Source: Candidatus Flexicrinis affinis
Lineage (GTDB): Bacteria > Chloroflexota > Anaerolineae > Aggregatilineales > Phototrophicaceae
Length of the DNA: 64,000 nucleotides
Direction: 5' to 3'
NCBI GenBank assembly: GCA_016716525.1
Contig: JADJWE010000001.1
Coordinates: 1,550,001 to 1,614,000 of the forward strand
Below the pieces are notes generated by a model. It was not told the DNA's origin. It did not search any database and worked only from the letters and a program-made list of their open reading frames with translations. Positions 1-8,445 of the stretch are shown here, piece by piece. The translations under genes and the position numbers were made by a program. Positions within the stretch are counted from its first letter, which is position 1, and every line of letters starts with the position of its first letter.

Positions 1-64
1 TCCTCGTTCATGAGAAACGCCGCAGCGGACGAGCAACTCGTGACCTGCGTCGGCCCGGCCTCCC

Positions 65-784
65 CTATCGCTTCTTGAAGTACCTTGCGTAGCTGAGGAC
101 CTTCATGGCGTAGTGAAGCAGTTGAAGCAGCGACTGTATCATCGCAGCGATGTACGTAAACGCCGCAGCGCGCAGCACTTCGCGAGCGCCTTCCCGATCA
201 GCGTCGTTATACAACAGCCCTGACTTCTCCAGCATTGTAAGGCCTCGCCGGCTTGCATCAATCTCTACTGGAACTGTGAGGATCATGAACAACGCCACGG
301 CGCCAAAACACACCACGCCCAACCACATCAACTCGGCAACCTCGACGATGAGGCCCAAAGTGATCAACGGAACTGCGACGTACGGGGAGATTACCGCCGC
401 GGGAGCAGCAATGCTTCGCACTGCCAGCCACGCGCTCCGCTGCGCATGCTGCTGAGCATGCCCGAGTTCGTGCGCCACGATCGCCATTGATGCCACCGAA
501 TTCTCGGTCGCTATGGCCTCGCTCAGGCTAACGACGTTTGACGACGGCGTATAGTGGTCGGTTAGTTTGCCCGGTATGGTCTCAAATCGGACGCCACTCA
601 GCGCTTCCGCAGTAATCAATTGCTGGCCGATTTGCTTTCCGGTCATGTTGGGGGCGTTGCGGTGGGCAATCCACTTGGAGTACGCATCGTCAACGAAGTA
701 CTTGGCCAGAGCGCTAATGACAAGGGTGGGGACCACGACGAGGAGCATGTACAGCAAGTCACTGGAGTAGCCGTAGGTGTACAT
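65..784 (-). CDS. YugP-type zinc metallopeptidase (Zn_peptidase_2)
   Basis: Membrane-anchored neutral zinc peptidase of about 239 residues. The zinc-binding, catalytic HELGH motif lies at about residues 105-109, between an N-terminal hydrophobic segment and a hydrophobic central region (about 125-170), as in the YugP family. The family's substrate is not known to me. The frame could begin at a GTG eight codons earlier, but GCGGAGG lies five bases before the ATG at 784, so I chose that start. It lies 86 bases downstream of the methyltransferase gene on the same strand and may have its own promoter, with a TATAGT box on the minus strand at 822-817. Confidence 0.85.
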   Translation of the reverse strand: MYTYGYSSDLLYMLLVVVPTLVISALAKYFVDDAYSKWIAHRNAPNMTGKQIGQQLITAEALSGVRFETIPGKLTDHYTPSSNVVSLSEAIATENSVASMAIVAHELGHAQQHAQRSAWLAVRSIAAPAAVISPYVAVPLITLGLIVEVAELMWLGVVCFGAVALFMILTVPVEIDASRRGLTMLEKSGLLYNDADREGAREVLRAAAFTYIAAMIQSLLQLLHYAMKVLSYARYFKKR

Positions 785-870
785 CGAAACCTCCGCAGAG
801 ATGCTCACCTACATTTACTATATGGCGGATTCTCGACTAACAATAATGCCGATGTTGACCATATCCTCAA

Positions 871-1557
871 CTAATGAGGAACGGATTGCCCCTTCAGCAC
901 GACCGCATAACCCCGAGGCGTGATCATCGGCACGGCGTGGACGTCCAGCCCGGCGGCGAGAAATGCGCTCGTCAGGCGAAGGTACCGCATCTCAAGGGGT
1001 TCGGGCGATGGCACATAGCTGCCGGTAATACTCCCCTGCCCTGTTGCCTGAAACAGTACATCGGTGAAGCGCCGCCAAACTCCGCGCATCAGCACACCAT
1101 GCACTACCACGGCAATTTCAGCACCCGGCTTCAGAACACGGTGCAGCTCGGCGAGGGCGGCGGCGTCGACGATGTAGTCCGAGGGAAATGTACAAACGAG
1201 CGCATCGACTGCACCTGTTCCGAGCGGCACTGCCATCGCAGACGCTGTTAGCAGACACGACTGAACGCCCGACCGCGCAGCACGGCGTCGAGCGATCCGG
1301 CCCATTGCCCGCGAACGGTCGACTCCGATTGATTTCCAGCCGCGCAGTGCCAACTCCACGTGCAGCGATCCGGTGCCGAAGCCGACTTCCAGCACAACAG
1401 CGCCGCGAGGCACGGTGATGCACTGCAAGGCTGTGCGCCGCCATGACGACCACTCGCCACCAGACACGACCCAGGCGACGGCGTCATACGTCCATGCAAG
1501 CTGGTTATAGAGAAGATGAAACCCGAAGCGGACCAGTCGCCGCCACGCCGCGAGCAC
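871..1557 (-). CDS. Class I SAM-dependent methyltransferase
   Basis: Protein of 228 residues with the SAM-binding motif I VLEVGFGTGSLHVEL near residue 55, followed by an acidic post-I strand (IGVDRS) and a motif-IV-like strand (ALVCTFPSDYI). This is the UbiE/Methyltransf_11 fold. The methyl acceptor cannot be told from sequence. The start is a GTG whose first G is the last base of the TAG stop of the glycerophosphodiesterase gene, so translation is probably coupled. The co-transcription with a phospholipid-breakdown enzyme hints at a lipid or small-molecule substrate, but this is inference. Confidence 0.8.
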   Translation of the reverse strand: MLAAWRRLVRFGFHLLYNQLAWTYDAVAWVVSGGEWSSWRRTALQCITVPRGAVVLEVGFGTGSLHVELALRGWKSIGVDRSRAMGRIARRRAARSGVQSCLLTASAMAVPLGTGAVDALVCTFPSDYIVDAAALAELHRVLKPGAEIAVVVHGVLMRGVWRRFTDVLFQATGQGSITGSYVPSPEPLEMRYLRLTSAFLAAGLDVHAVPMITPRGYAVVLKGQSVPH

Positions 1558-2303
1558 TAGCTGCTCAACGCATGAAGTATCCGGTCAGGATAATCCGTCA
1601 TCACGACGTCGACTTCGAGGTCGCGCAGTTCGCGGGCGCGCTCGGGATCGTTTACCGTCCAAGTGTTGACCTTATACCCATACTGCCGGGCGATCCGCAT
1701 ATAGGCCGCGTCAATCATCTGGTGATACGGGTGCCGGGCGTAGATTGGTACCCCAGTCATCATCTGGGCGAGCTGCGTATACGGTTCGCCGTCCATGTAC
1801 AGATAACCAATGCGAGTCGTTGGATACGCCGCCGAGAACCGGCGCAGCACCACCGGATTGAATGATGACACGACGACAGCGTCGCCCACCCCATACCTAT
1901 CGACCAGGTCCGCTACTTTGTGTTCAATATCGGCCGTGTCCGCCTTGACTTCGATATTGAAGATGAGCTTGCCCGCGAAGGCTGACAGCACTTGATCCAA
2001 CGTCGGAACCTGAACGGGTGCATGAGCCGGCCACTTCGGACCCGAAGCATTGAGCGCTTGGACCTGCTCTAGCGTGAGGTCAGCCACCTTACCCTGACCG
2101 TCGGTCGTGGTGTGGACGTCAAAGTCGTGGATCACAACCGGCACGCCATCGGCGGTCAGGTGTACGTCGAACTCAATGCCATGCGCCCCCTGATCCAGCG
2201 CGAGGCCGAACGACTCCATCGTGTTCTCCGACGCATATCCTGAAGCGCCTCTGTGCCCAAACACCAGCGTGCCATGTTCCGCAAGCAGCGTGTCGATGTC
2301 CAT
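1557..2303 (-). CDS. Glycerophosphodiester phosphodiesterase (GDPD family)
   Basis: Cytosolic GDPD of 248 residues that hydrolyses glycerophosphodiesters to glycerol-3-phosphate and an alcohol. Family signatures are clear: HRGASGYASENT near residue 17 (catalytic His and Arg), GIEFDVHLTADGVPVVIHD (metal-ligand Glu/Asp and second His), and FNIEVK later. No signal peptide is seen. GAGG stands eight bases before the ATG. It follows the Rieske gene of the suf operon after about 60 bases and overlaps the next methyltransferase gene by one base. Confidence 0.92.
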   Translation of the reverse strand: MDIDTLLAEHGTLVFGHRGASGYASENTMESFGLALDQGAHGIEFDVHLTADGVPVVIHDFDVHTTTDGQGKVADLTLEQVQALNASGPKWPAHAPVQVPTLDQVLSAFAGKLIFNIEVKADTADIEHKVADLVDRYGVGDAVVVSSFNPVVLRRFSAAYPTTRIGYLYMDGEPYTQLAQMMTGVPIYARHPYHQMIDAAYMRIARQYGYKVNTWTVNDPERARELRDLEVDVVMTDYPDRILHALSS

Positions 2304-2363
2304 GGTGGGTCCTCAATTCAAACGGAGAGGCGGCCCCCGGAAGTCCCGAGAGCCGCCTCAATC

Positions 2364-2684
2364 TTACCGCTTCTTGGCCACTGCGATGTAGACCATTCCG
2401 TCTTCCACCCGCGTTTCGTACACAGGAACAGGCACTAGTGCCGGTGGTGCCGTTACCCGGCCATCACGCAGGTCGAACCGCGCGCCGTGGCGCGGACATT
2501 CGACCTCGTAGCCGATTACCGGGCCGTCACCCAATGGTCCATCATCATGTGTGCAGCGATCCTCCACGGCGTGGAACTTGCCGCCCACGTTGAACAGCGC
2601 GACCCACGTCTTGCCCACTTGAACAACGACTCGTTCCCCGGGCGGCAGATCCGCGACCGCCGCAGCAGCGACAAATCCATCCAT
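2364..2684 (-). CDS. Rieske [2Fe-2S] ferredoxin, suf-linked
   Basis: Small (106-residue) Rieske protein of the ferredoxin-subunit type. The cluster ligands are visible as CTH (C-x-H) and, 16 residues later, CPRH (C-x2-H). It starts four bases after the sufD stop, so it belongs to the suf operon. Rieske ferredoxins commonly follow sufBCD in many bacteria and may serve as an electron donor or as a Fe-S acceptor. That role is inferred from position, not shown. Confidence 0.9.
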   Translation of the reverse strand: MDGFVAAAAVADLPPGERVVVQVGKTWVALFNVGGKFHAVEDRCTHDDGPLGDGPVIGYEVECPRHGARFDLRDGRVTAPPALVPVPVYETRVEDGMVYIAVAKKR

Positions 2685-2688
2685 GGTT

Positions 2689-4032
2689 CTACCGTCCGAT
2701 GATCTTGGCTTCGATTTCGGCCTGCAGGCGCTCGCGCACCTGATCGAATGGTACCCGCTGCAGGAGTTCGTCGAAGAACCCGTCGATCACCATCAATTCC
2801 GCCTGATTGCGTGGAATTCCGCGGCTCATCAGATAATGGATCGGCGCCTCTTCAAGCGTGCCGAACGTCGCAGCATGGCTGCACTTCACGTCGTCCGCCT
2901 CGATCTCAAGCCCGGGTATGCCGTCCATGCGCGCATCGTCGCTCAGCAGCAGATTCCGATTGGCCTGATAGCCGTCGATCTTCTGCATCTTCGGCAGCGA
3001 CTTAATCATGCCCTGCCACACGGTGCGTGCCGTATCACGGGCCGCGCCCTTGAACAGCAGGTCAGTGACCGTCAGCGGGGCGTTGTGGTTCTGCTGCGTG
3101 TCGAGGTCGAACACCTGATCTTTGTCCGCGAAGAAGAACCCGCTGATCCGCCCGTTGGCGCCCTTGCCGTCGGCGTCGAGGTTGATGTAGTCCTTGAGCA
3201 GGTCGCATCCCATGACGCCGAATACCCAGTCAAGCGTCGCGTCAGCGCCGACACGACCGCGCTGATGCGTGAATTCGGTCGTCGTACGGTTCCAGTTCTG
3301 CAGCGACACATATCGCAGGTTTGCACGATCCCCGACGAGCAATTCGGTTGCGCCAATGTACAGCGACGGGGCGTCGCTCGCCTCCGACGCGTATTCAACC
3401 TGAACGGTCGCCTGCGCGCCCTCCTCGATCACCACTAACACGTGGCCCATCGTGGCGCCGGGTGTGTGATTGTAAAAGACCGCGTGGAAAGGCCCACCTA
3501 CGGCTACGCCTCGCGGAACATACAGGAACAACCCGTGTGTCCATAGGGCTGCGTGCAGCGCCGCGAACTTGCCATCCGTCGGCACGACCGCGCTTGTCAT
3601 CAAGTGTTTGCGGACGAGTTCGGGGTGCGACTGAGCCGCAGACGCGAGGTCGGAAAATACCACACCGCGCGCGCTCAGCGCGTCGTCCACGCGGTACTCG
3701 ACGACCTTGCCGTCGACGAATACCAGCGTGCCGCCTTCTGCTCCGCCAACGAGCGGCTGCCGCGCCTCTGCCGGGACGACCGCCGCCGTTACGCCATTTG
3801 CATGCACGAGCTGGCCGGCCGTCGCCCACTGTACGCCGCGAATGTCCGTCCGTCGCCAATCCTCGTCCGTGCGAGATGGCATCGGGAGCGACTCATACAC
3901 ATCCCACGCCTTGGCGCGGAACTCGCGCAGCCACTGCGGTTCGTTGTTGCGCTCGCTAAGCGCCTTGACGTCCTCATTCGTATAGGTGGGACCTGTGACG
4001 GCCCCACGCGTACGTACTGCGTTCGCTACCAT
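2689..4032 (-). CDS. sufD: Fe-S cluster assembly scaffold subunit SufD
   Basis: SufD-like protein of 447 residues, the usual length, which forms the SufBC2D scaffold with SufB and the ATPase SufC. The C-terminal region carries the family stretch with GIPGLEIEADDVKCSHAAT, including the conserved Cys and His used in cluster assembly, then MSRGIP. The open frame runs about 180 codons further upstream but there it is only antiphase to sufB. I start it at the ATG at 4032, which overlaps the sufB TAA by one base (TAATG). Confidence 0.96.
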   Translation of the reverse strand: MVANAVRTRGAVTGPTYTNEDVKALSERNNEPQWLREFRAKAWDVYESLPMPSRTDEDWRRTDIRGVQWATAGQLVHANGVTAAVVPAEARQPLVGGAEGGTLVFVDGKVVEYRVDDALSARGVVFSDLASAAQSHPELVRKHLMTSAVVPTDGKFAALHAALWTHGLFLYVPRGVAVGGPFHAVFYNHTPGATMGHVLVVIEEGAQATVQVEYASEASDAPSLYIGATELLVGDRANLRYVSLQNWNRTTTEFTHQRGRVGADATLDWVFGVMGCDLLKDYINLDADGKGANGRISGFFFADKDQVFDLDTQQNHNAPLTVTDLLFKGAARDTARTVWQGMIKSLPKMQKIDGYQANRNLLLSDDARMDGIPGLEIEADDVKCSHAATFGTLEEAPIHYLMSRGIPRNQAELMVIDGFFDELLQRVPFDQVRERLQAEIEAKIIGR

Positions 4033-5480
4033 TAACCAATCGACCCTTCGAGCTGAATCTGGATAAGGCGGTTCAACTCCAGCGCGTATTCCATCGGCAG
4101 TTCCTTCACGAGCGGCTCGATGAACCCGTTGACGACCATTGCGTTCGCTTCGTCTTCGTTCATCCCGCGGCTCATGAGGTAGAAGAGCTGATCTTCGCCG
4201 ACCTTGCTTACTGACGCCTCGTGCCCCATCGTGACGCGCTTTGCGTCCACTTCGATGGTCGGGTACGTGTCCGACCGGCTGGCGTCGTCCAGCAGCAACG
4301 CGTCGCACACGACGTTCGACTTCACGTTGTCCGCGCCTTCGACAATCTTGAGCAAGCCTCGATAGCTCGCGCGACCGCCGTCCTTGCTGATCGACTTGCT
4401 GATGATCTGGCTGGTGGTGTTCGGAGCCAAGTGTGTGATCTTGGCGCCTGCGTCCTGATGCTGGCCCTTGCCGGCGAACGCGATGGACAGCACCTCGCCG
4501 TGCGCGCCCTCCCCTGCCAGGATGACCGCGGGATACTTCATGGTCAACTTGCTGCCGAGGTTGCCGTCGACCCACTCCATGGTGGCCTTCTTGTGGGCAA
4601 CCGCGCGCTTGGTGACGAGGTTGTACACATTGTTCGACCAGTTCTGAATCGTGGTGTACCGGCAGCGTCCGCCGTCCTTGACGATGATCTCCACCACTGC
4701 AGAGTGCAGGCTGTTCGAGCTGTACGTCGGGGCGGTACAGCCCTCGACATAGTGCACATACGCGCCCTCATCCACGATGATCAGCGTCCGCTCGAACTGA
4801 CCCATGTTCTGCGTATTGATGCGGAAGTACGCTTGCAGAGGCATCTCGACGTGCACGCCCTTCGGCACGTAGATGAACGACCCGCCCGACCACACGGCCG
4901 TGTTCAGCGCTGCGAACTTGTTGTCTGCTGAAGGAATCACCGTGCCGAAGTATTCCTTGACGATCTCTGGGTGCTCGCGCAGGCCCGAATCCATATCTAG
5001 GAAGATGACGCCCTTCGACTCGAGATCCTGCCGAATGTTGTGATACACCGACTCGCTGTCGTACTGCGCGCTGACGCCTTGCAGGAACTGCTGTTCTGCT
5101 TCAGGAATTCCAAGCCGGTCGAACGTGCGCTTGATCTCCTCCGGAACCTCCTCCCACGAGCGCCCGACCTTGTCAGTGGCGCGCATGTAGTAGTAGATGT
5201 CGTCGTAGTCGATTCCGCTGAGGTCACCACCCCACTGGGGCGTTTCCTTGGTCAAGAAGATCTCGTATGCCTTGAGCCGAATATCGGTCATCCACGCCGG
5301 CTCGTTCTTCAGCCGGCTGATATTGCGGACGACCTCGGCATTGAGGCCCTTCTCGCTGACAAAGCTGTAGCGCACGTCGTCGTCGTGGAAGCCGTAGGCC
5401 TCGTCATATCCGCCGCGAACGTCGGTGAGGCGCGCTTCTTCTTCGGTCAGCTGCTTTTCGCTTGGGACAAAGTCCACCAT
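4032..5480 (-). CDS. sufB: Fe-S cluster assembly protein SufB
   Basis: SufB of 482 residues, full length. Typical blocks are FIYVPKGVHVEMPLQAYFR, VHYVEGCTAPTYSSNSLHSA (with the conserved Cys of the cluster-building region) and the C-terminal GHEASVSKVGEDQLFYLMSR. It acts in the cytosol as the main scaffold of the SUF system, fed by a SufS/SufE-type cysteine desulfurase that is not in this window. It lies 21 bases after sufC and overlaps sufD by one base. Confidence 0.98.
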   Translation of the reverse strand: MVDFVPSEKQLTEEEARLTDVRGGYDEAYGFHDDDVRYSFVSEKGLNAEVVRNISRLKNEPAWMTDIRLKAYEIFLTKETPQWGGDLSGIDYDDIYYYMRATDKVGRSWEEVPEEIKRTFDRLGIPEAEQQFLQGVSAQYDSESVYHNIRQDLESKGVIFLDMDSGLREHPEIVKEYFGTVIPSADNKFAALNTAVWSGGSFIYVPKGVHVEMPLQAYFRINTQNMGQFERTLIIVDEGAYVHYVEGCTAPTYSSNSLHSAVVEIIVKDGGRCRYTTIQNWSNNVYNLVTKRAVAHKKATMEWVDGNLGSKLTMKYPAVILAGEGAHGEVLSIAFAGKGQHQDAGAKITHLAPNTTSQIISKSISKDGGRASYRGLLKIVEGADNVKSNVVCDALLLDDASRSDTYPTIEVDAKRVTMGHEASVSKVGEDQLFYLMSRGMNEDEANAMVVNGFIEPLVKELPMEYALELNRLIQIQLEGSIG

Positions 5481-5501
5481 GTCTAGCCTCCCGTAGGTTT
5501 C

Positions 5502-6290
5502 CTATTCGGTTACGACAGCCGCGCCGTACTTCTCACGGACCAGCGCGTAACCGGATTCTTCCAGTTTGAGCGCCAGTTCGGGGCCGCCGCTTTCCACAAT
5601 CCGGCCGTCAAACATGACATGGACGAACTGCGGCTTGATGTAGTTCAGCAAGCGCTGATAGTGCGTGATCACGAACACGCCCATTTCGGGGTTCATCAGC
5701 TTGTTGACGCCATCGGCCACGATTCGCAGCGCGTCGATGTCCAACCCGCTGTCGGTCTCGTCGAGAATCGCCAAAGACGGTTCGAGCGTCGCCATCTGCA
5801 GGATTTCGGCGCGCTTCTTCTCGCCACCGCTGAAGCCTTCGTTCAGGTAACGACCGGCGAAGCTGTGATCCATGCTCAGCATGTCCATCTTCGAGCGCAG
5901 CAGGCGGCGGAAATCGGGGATGCTGATGCCCTTGCTCTCCGGGTCGACGGCCTTCTTGCGTGCATTGATCGCTTGGCGCAGGAAGTTCGCCAGCGTGACG
6001 CCCGGAATTGCAACCGGATACTGGAACGCGAGGAATACGCCTGCGCGGCTGCGCTCGTCGGGCTCCATCGCCAGCAGGTCTTCGCCGTTGTACAGCACCT
6101 CGCCGTCGGTGACCTCGTACGCAGGGTTGCCCATAAGGACGTTCGCCAGCGTGCTCTTGCCGCTGCCGTTGGGGCCCATCAGGGCGTGAATTTCGCCCTG
6201 CTTGATCGTCAGGTCCACCCCGCGCAGAATCAGGCGTTCCTCGCCTTCGACCCGCGCGTGCAGATTGCGAATTTCCAATGTCGCCGTCAT
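5502..6290 (-). CDS. sufC: Fe-S cluster assembly ATPase SufC
   Basis: ABC-type ATPase of 262 residues. Walker A (GPNGSGKST), the signature motif (FSGGEKKR) and Walker B with a catalytic acid (LAILDETDSGLDIDAL) are all present, the last being typical of SufC. It drives the SufBC2D complex. A GTG nine codons upstream is possible, but GGAGG sits ten bases before the ATG at 6290, so that start is preferred. It is the first gene of the suf operon and is served by the promoter at 6361-6390. Confidence 0.97.
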   Translation of the reverse strand: MTATLEIRNLHARVEGEERLILRGVDLTIKQGEIHALMGPNGSGKSTLANVLMGNPAYEVTDGEVLYNGEDLLAMEPDERSRAGVFLAFQYPVAIPGVTLANFLRQAINARKKAVDPESKGISIPDFRRLLRSKMDMLSMDHSFAGRYLNEGFSGGEKKRAEILQMATLEPSLAILDETDSGLDIDALRIVADGVNKLMNPEMGVFVITHYQRLLNYIKPQFVHVMFDGRIVESGGPELALKLEESGYALVREKYGAAVVTE

Positions 6291-6360
6291 CGGGCTGCTG
6301 CCTCCATGTTGTTTCACACGGGTTAAAAGCGAAAGTTACCCGTGGTATAATCCTCTTGGC

Positions 6361-6390
6361 AGTATATCAGCCGGCAAGACAGGGTGTCAA
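6361..6390 (-). promoter_or_regulatory. suf operon promoter
   Basis: Reading the minus strand, a perfect TTGACA (6390-6385) is followed after 18 bases by TATACT (6366-6361). The start of transcription should fall near 6354, giving a leader of about 60 bases before sufC. The -35 box lies inside the palindrome at 6383-6397. Confidence 0.75.
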
Positions 6391-6397
6391 TGACACC
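6383..6397. promoter_or_regulatory. Palindromic operator candidate between suf and the DUF59 gene
   Basis: GGTGTCA-A-TGACACC is a perfect 7-bp-arm palindrome. It covers the -35 of the suf promoter and the -35 region of the opposing promoter (TATAAT at 6408-6413), so a dimeric repressor bound here could control both directions. No regulator gene is adjacent. IscR/SufR-type control is conceivable but not shown. Confidence 0.5.
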
Positions 6398-6464
6398 TCG
6401 CCGTGCCTATAATCGAAATGACGGTACGTTAATCAAACGCTGAGACAGCCGACGAGGAGATCCG

Positions 6465-6776
6465 ATGACTGACGTGGCACAGCCGAAAACCGAGGATGGC
6501 CTGCGCGAAGCTCTGCGGGCCGTGGTTGACCCCGAAATTGGCATGAATATCATCGAACTGGGACTGGTTCGCGACATCGACATTCAGGACGACCGCGCGC
6601 ACGTCACCATGATCATGACGACACCCTTCTGCCCGTACGCGCCGCAGCTGCTGGAAAAGACCCGACAGGTCGCGCAGCAGTACGCCGGCAGGCCGACCAC
6701 GATCGAGATGGGCCTCGAGATGTGGGACCCGTCGATGATGGAAGAGGGCGCTGCTGACGACTGGGGCCTGTTCTAG
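6465..6776 (+). CDS. DUF59/MIP18-family Fe-S assembly factor (SufT-like)
   Basis: Protein of 103 residues in the PaaD/SufT/MIP18 family, with LRAVVDPEIGMNIIELGLVRDI and the conserved-Cys block MTTPFCPYAPQL. Members help to mature Fe-S proteins. The divergent placement opposite sufC fits that role. AGGAG stands six bases before the ATG. The same domain forms the N-terminus of the Mrp protein at 62182-63237. Confidence 0.9.
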   Translation: MTDVAQPKTEDGLREALRAVVDPEIGMNIIELGLVRDIDIQDDRAHVTMIMTTPFCPYAPQLLEKTRQVAQQYAGRPTTIEMGLEMWDPSMMEEGAADDWGLF

Positions 6777-6796
6777 TCTTCACTCGAGGTTGCCGC

Positions 6797-6826
6797 TTGA
6801 CCCTGCCCTAGCACGAGGACTATACT
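6797..6826 (+). promoter_or_regulatory. tRNA-Pro promoter
   Basis: TTGACC (6797-6802), an 18-base spacer, then TATACT (6821-6826), 13 bases before the mature tRNA start. A strong sigma-70-type promoter that stays intact upstream of the integration site. Confidence 0.7.
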
Positions 6827-6839
6827 CTAGGGACACCCA

Positions 6840-6913
6840 CGGGGTATGGCGCAGCCCGGTAGCGCGCTTGCATGGGGTGCAAGAGGCCCTCGGTTCGAAT
6901 CCGAGTACCCCGA
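6840..6913 (+). tRNA. tRNA-Pro (anticodon GGG)
   Basis: Complete cloverleaf of 74 bases. The acceptor stem CGGGGTA pairs with TACCCCG plus discriminator A. The anticodon stem CTTGC/GCAAG closes the loop ATGGGGT, giving anticodon GGG, and the T arm is CTCGG-TTCGAAT-CCGAG. CCA is not encoded. Its 3' 34 bases form the prophage attachment core. Integration kept the gene whole at the left junction. Confidence 0.95.
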
Positions 6914-6914
6914 C
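6880..6914. repeat. attL: 35-bp core at the tRNA-Pro 3' end
   Basis: Identical over 35 bases to 50850-50884, and the sequences diverge immediately outside (left copy followed by T, right copy by A). It covers the 3' anticodon stem, variable loop, T arm and acceptor strand. Confidence 0.93.
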
Positions 6915-7025
6915 TGGCTTTGAGGGACGGCGGCTCGATGGACATTCAAGATGCCTTCCCTCAAAAGGACCCCCGCGATTTCACACCGGTTTCAGCGGAA
7001 AGTGGAATTGCATTGTTAAGGCACT

Positions 7026-7060
7026 GAGGCGACGGCGTCAACCGTCGCCTCTCTGCTTTA
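7026..7060. terminator. Hairpin terminator after tRNA-Pro
   Basis: GAGGCGACGG and CCGTCGCCTC form a perfect 10-bp stem with a 6-base loop, followed on the plus strand by TCTGCTTTA. It lies in prophage DNA and could end the tRNA transcript or the leftward gene that stops at 7096. The T tract is weak. Confidence 0.5.
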
Positions 7061-7095
7061 TCAGCGCCATCTCCGGCGCTGGAGCATACTCATCA

Positions 7096-7650
7096 TTATG
7101 ACTCGCGCCACGTCTTATTGAGCGTCGACCACCGCCACGTACTGCGGTCCGTCGGCGTGATCAGCGTCACCACGATCAGGTCGAGCGCCTGCCCGGTCGT
7201 CATTTCGATCATCGAACGCACGCCCATCGCGCCCAGCCGCCCGTTGAGAACCCCGTCCTCAATCTCGACGTCCAGTTCGACCGACGCCAGATTCGCGCTC
7301 AGATCGATCGACACGACATTCCCCGGCAGATCGTTGGCGATCCGCGTCTGAATCAGCCCCTCGTACGTCGTGGCCACGTTCCGCGCCTCCGCGTCGTTGC
7401 GCGACGCCTGCATGAACCGAGGCAGCAGATACACGCCCGCAATCCCCAGCAGCATCAGCACCGCAATCGCTGTATAGATACGATTCTCCTTCGATCGCCG
7501 GCGACGTCGCGGAACGGGCGGCATCGCCACTGGCACGTACACCACCTGCGCTGGCGGCCGGTAGGCCGTAGGCGGTCGCGGCATCGATGGCGGCGCCGGC
7601 GGCCGTGGCAGCGGCATGCCTCGCGGTGGGGTCGGATCGTCGGGTCTCAT
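7096..7650 (-). CDS. Proline-rich single-pass membrane protein, unknown
   Basis: Not recognised. Of 184 residues, the first 45 are proline-rich (many PRPP/PPAPP runs). A basic RRRRRSKENR stop-transfer-like patch follows, then one membrane segment at about 58-77 and an exported or cytosolic C-terminal domain of about 100 residues. It is the leftmost prophage gene and reads away from the repressor gene, 15 bases after it, so it may be expressed in the lysogen. A lysogenic-conversion role is a guess. Confidence 0.55.
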   Translation of the reverse strand: MRPDDPTPPRGMPLPRPPAPPSMPRPPTAYRPPAQVVYVPVAMPPVPRRRRRSKENRIYTAIAVLMLLGIAGVYLLPRFMQASRNDAEARNVATTYEGLIQTRIANDLPGNVVSIDLSANLASVELDVEIEDGVLNGRLGAMGVRSMIEMTTGQALDLIVVTLITPTDRSTWRWSTLNKTWRES

Positions 7651-7665
7651 GCGCCCACCCCCCTG

Positions 7666-7941
7666 CTAGTTGTCCGCCGGCGGCACGACAGAATCGACGT
7701 ACAGAAGTCGCCCGATTCCGTTTTCTCCAAGTTCAAGCCAATTGACCAACGCCACTACAACCTTGTCGTCGATGCGTCCGATCGGTTCGGGGGACATCCA
7801 CTTCGAGATCGTCGCTTCGCGCAATCCGGTCTCGCGGGCAATGTCCTTTTGATAAATGCGCCGACGCTCGCGGGCCTCACGTTCGCTCACAAGCTGCTTC
7901 AGTCGACTGCGCACGACGCCTCCTTGAATCTGATCTGCCAT
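7666..7941 (-). CDS. HTH repressor-like protein (CI candidate)
   Basis: Small DNA-binding protein of about 91 residues. A helix-turn-helix is visible in YQKDIARETGLREATISKWM. GGGGGT sits six bases before the ATG at 7941, so I prefer it to an upstream start that would add 15 residues. It stands divergently from the early operon across a 170-bp region with promoter and repeats, the usual layout of a lysogeny repressor. It has no visible autocleavage domain. Confidence 0.7.
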   Translation of the reverse strand: MADQIQGGVVRSRLKQLVSEREARERRRIYQKDIARETGLREATISKWMSPEPIGRIDDKVVVALVNWLELGENGIGRLLYVDSVVPPADN

Positions 7942-8111
7942 GACTCTACCCCCGTTTTTGCGACTAGTCAACATTCGCAAGCGCAATCGGAAAACAATTT
8001 ACTTTATCCCATTGACAAGTTACGCAATCGAGTTATCATTACTGTATCGCGTAATTCTTCAATCCTTGCGCGCATCAAGTTTAGCGCTGGTCAGATCGAA
8101 AGGCCAACCCA
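7942..8111. promoter_or_regulatory. Divergent early-control region
   Basis: A strong rightward promoter, TTGACA (8012-8017), 16 bases, TATCAT (8034-8039), serves the early operon. CGCAATCG occurs twice in direct orientation (7982-7989 and 8023-8030, 41 bases apart, about four turns), the second within the promoter spacer. TTACGC and GCGTAA flank the -10 as an inverted pair. These are the likely operators. The region is clearly more AT-rich than its surroundings. Confidence 0.6.
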
Positions 8112-8339
8112 ATGCTCGCCACTCAACGCCCCCGTCGATTGACACAAGCCCAGCTCGCACGCGTTTCCATTGCCGAACAGGCCACGTACCACGCCGCGCA
8201 GGCACTCGAATCGCTGAAAGCGCTCAATGCTCTGATGCGCGACGAAGCCTCTCTTGCCGCACGTGACGAGCTGCAGGCGCTGGGCAGCACCATCGAGTGG
8301 TGGGTCAACTTCGCCGGTCTGCACGACAACCAGGACTAG
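8112..8339 (+). CDS. Small early protein, unknown
   Basis: First gene (75 residues) of the rightward early operon, about 65 bases after the predicted transcription start. Mostly helical, with heptad-like Ala/Leu spacing and an acidic C-terminus. No family recognised. The position where a Cro-like or anti-repressor gene often sits is suggestive, but no DNA-binding motif is evident. Confidence 0.55.
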   Translation: MLATQRPRRLTQAQLARVSIAEQATYHAAQALESLKALNALMRDEASLAARDELQALGSTIEWWVNFAGLHDNQD

Positions 8340-8445
8340 GAGGCCCATGACTTGACGTTAAACAAAAGCGCCGCCGGCGATGCTACGAACACCGCCGGCG
8401 GCCAAGCAGCTCATCGCCCAGACAAGCCACAAGGATAAGCATACC

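Larger units (their letters stand above)
6323..6413 (+). promoter_or_regulatory. Rightward promoter(s) for the SufT-like gene
   Basis: Two -10 candidates face the DUF59 gene. TTAAAA (6323-6328), 17 bases, TATAAT (6346-6351) is the first. The second is TATAAT at 6408-6413 with only a weak -35 (TGTCAA, 6385-6390) inside the palindrome. The second lies closer to the gene. Confidence 0.45.

Noticed and set aside
1..64. Possible gene at the left edge
   Set aside because: No frame with a start, stop or recognisable protein content in these bases. Probably intergenic after the YugP gene.
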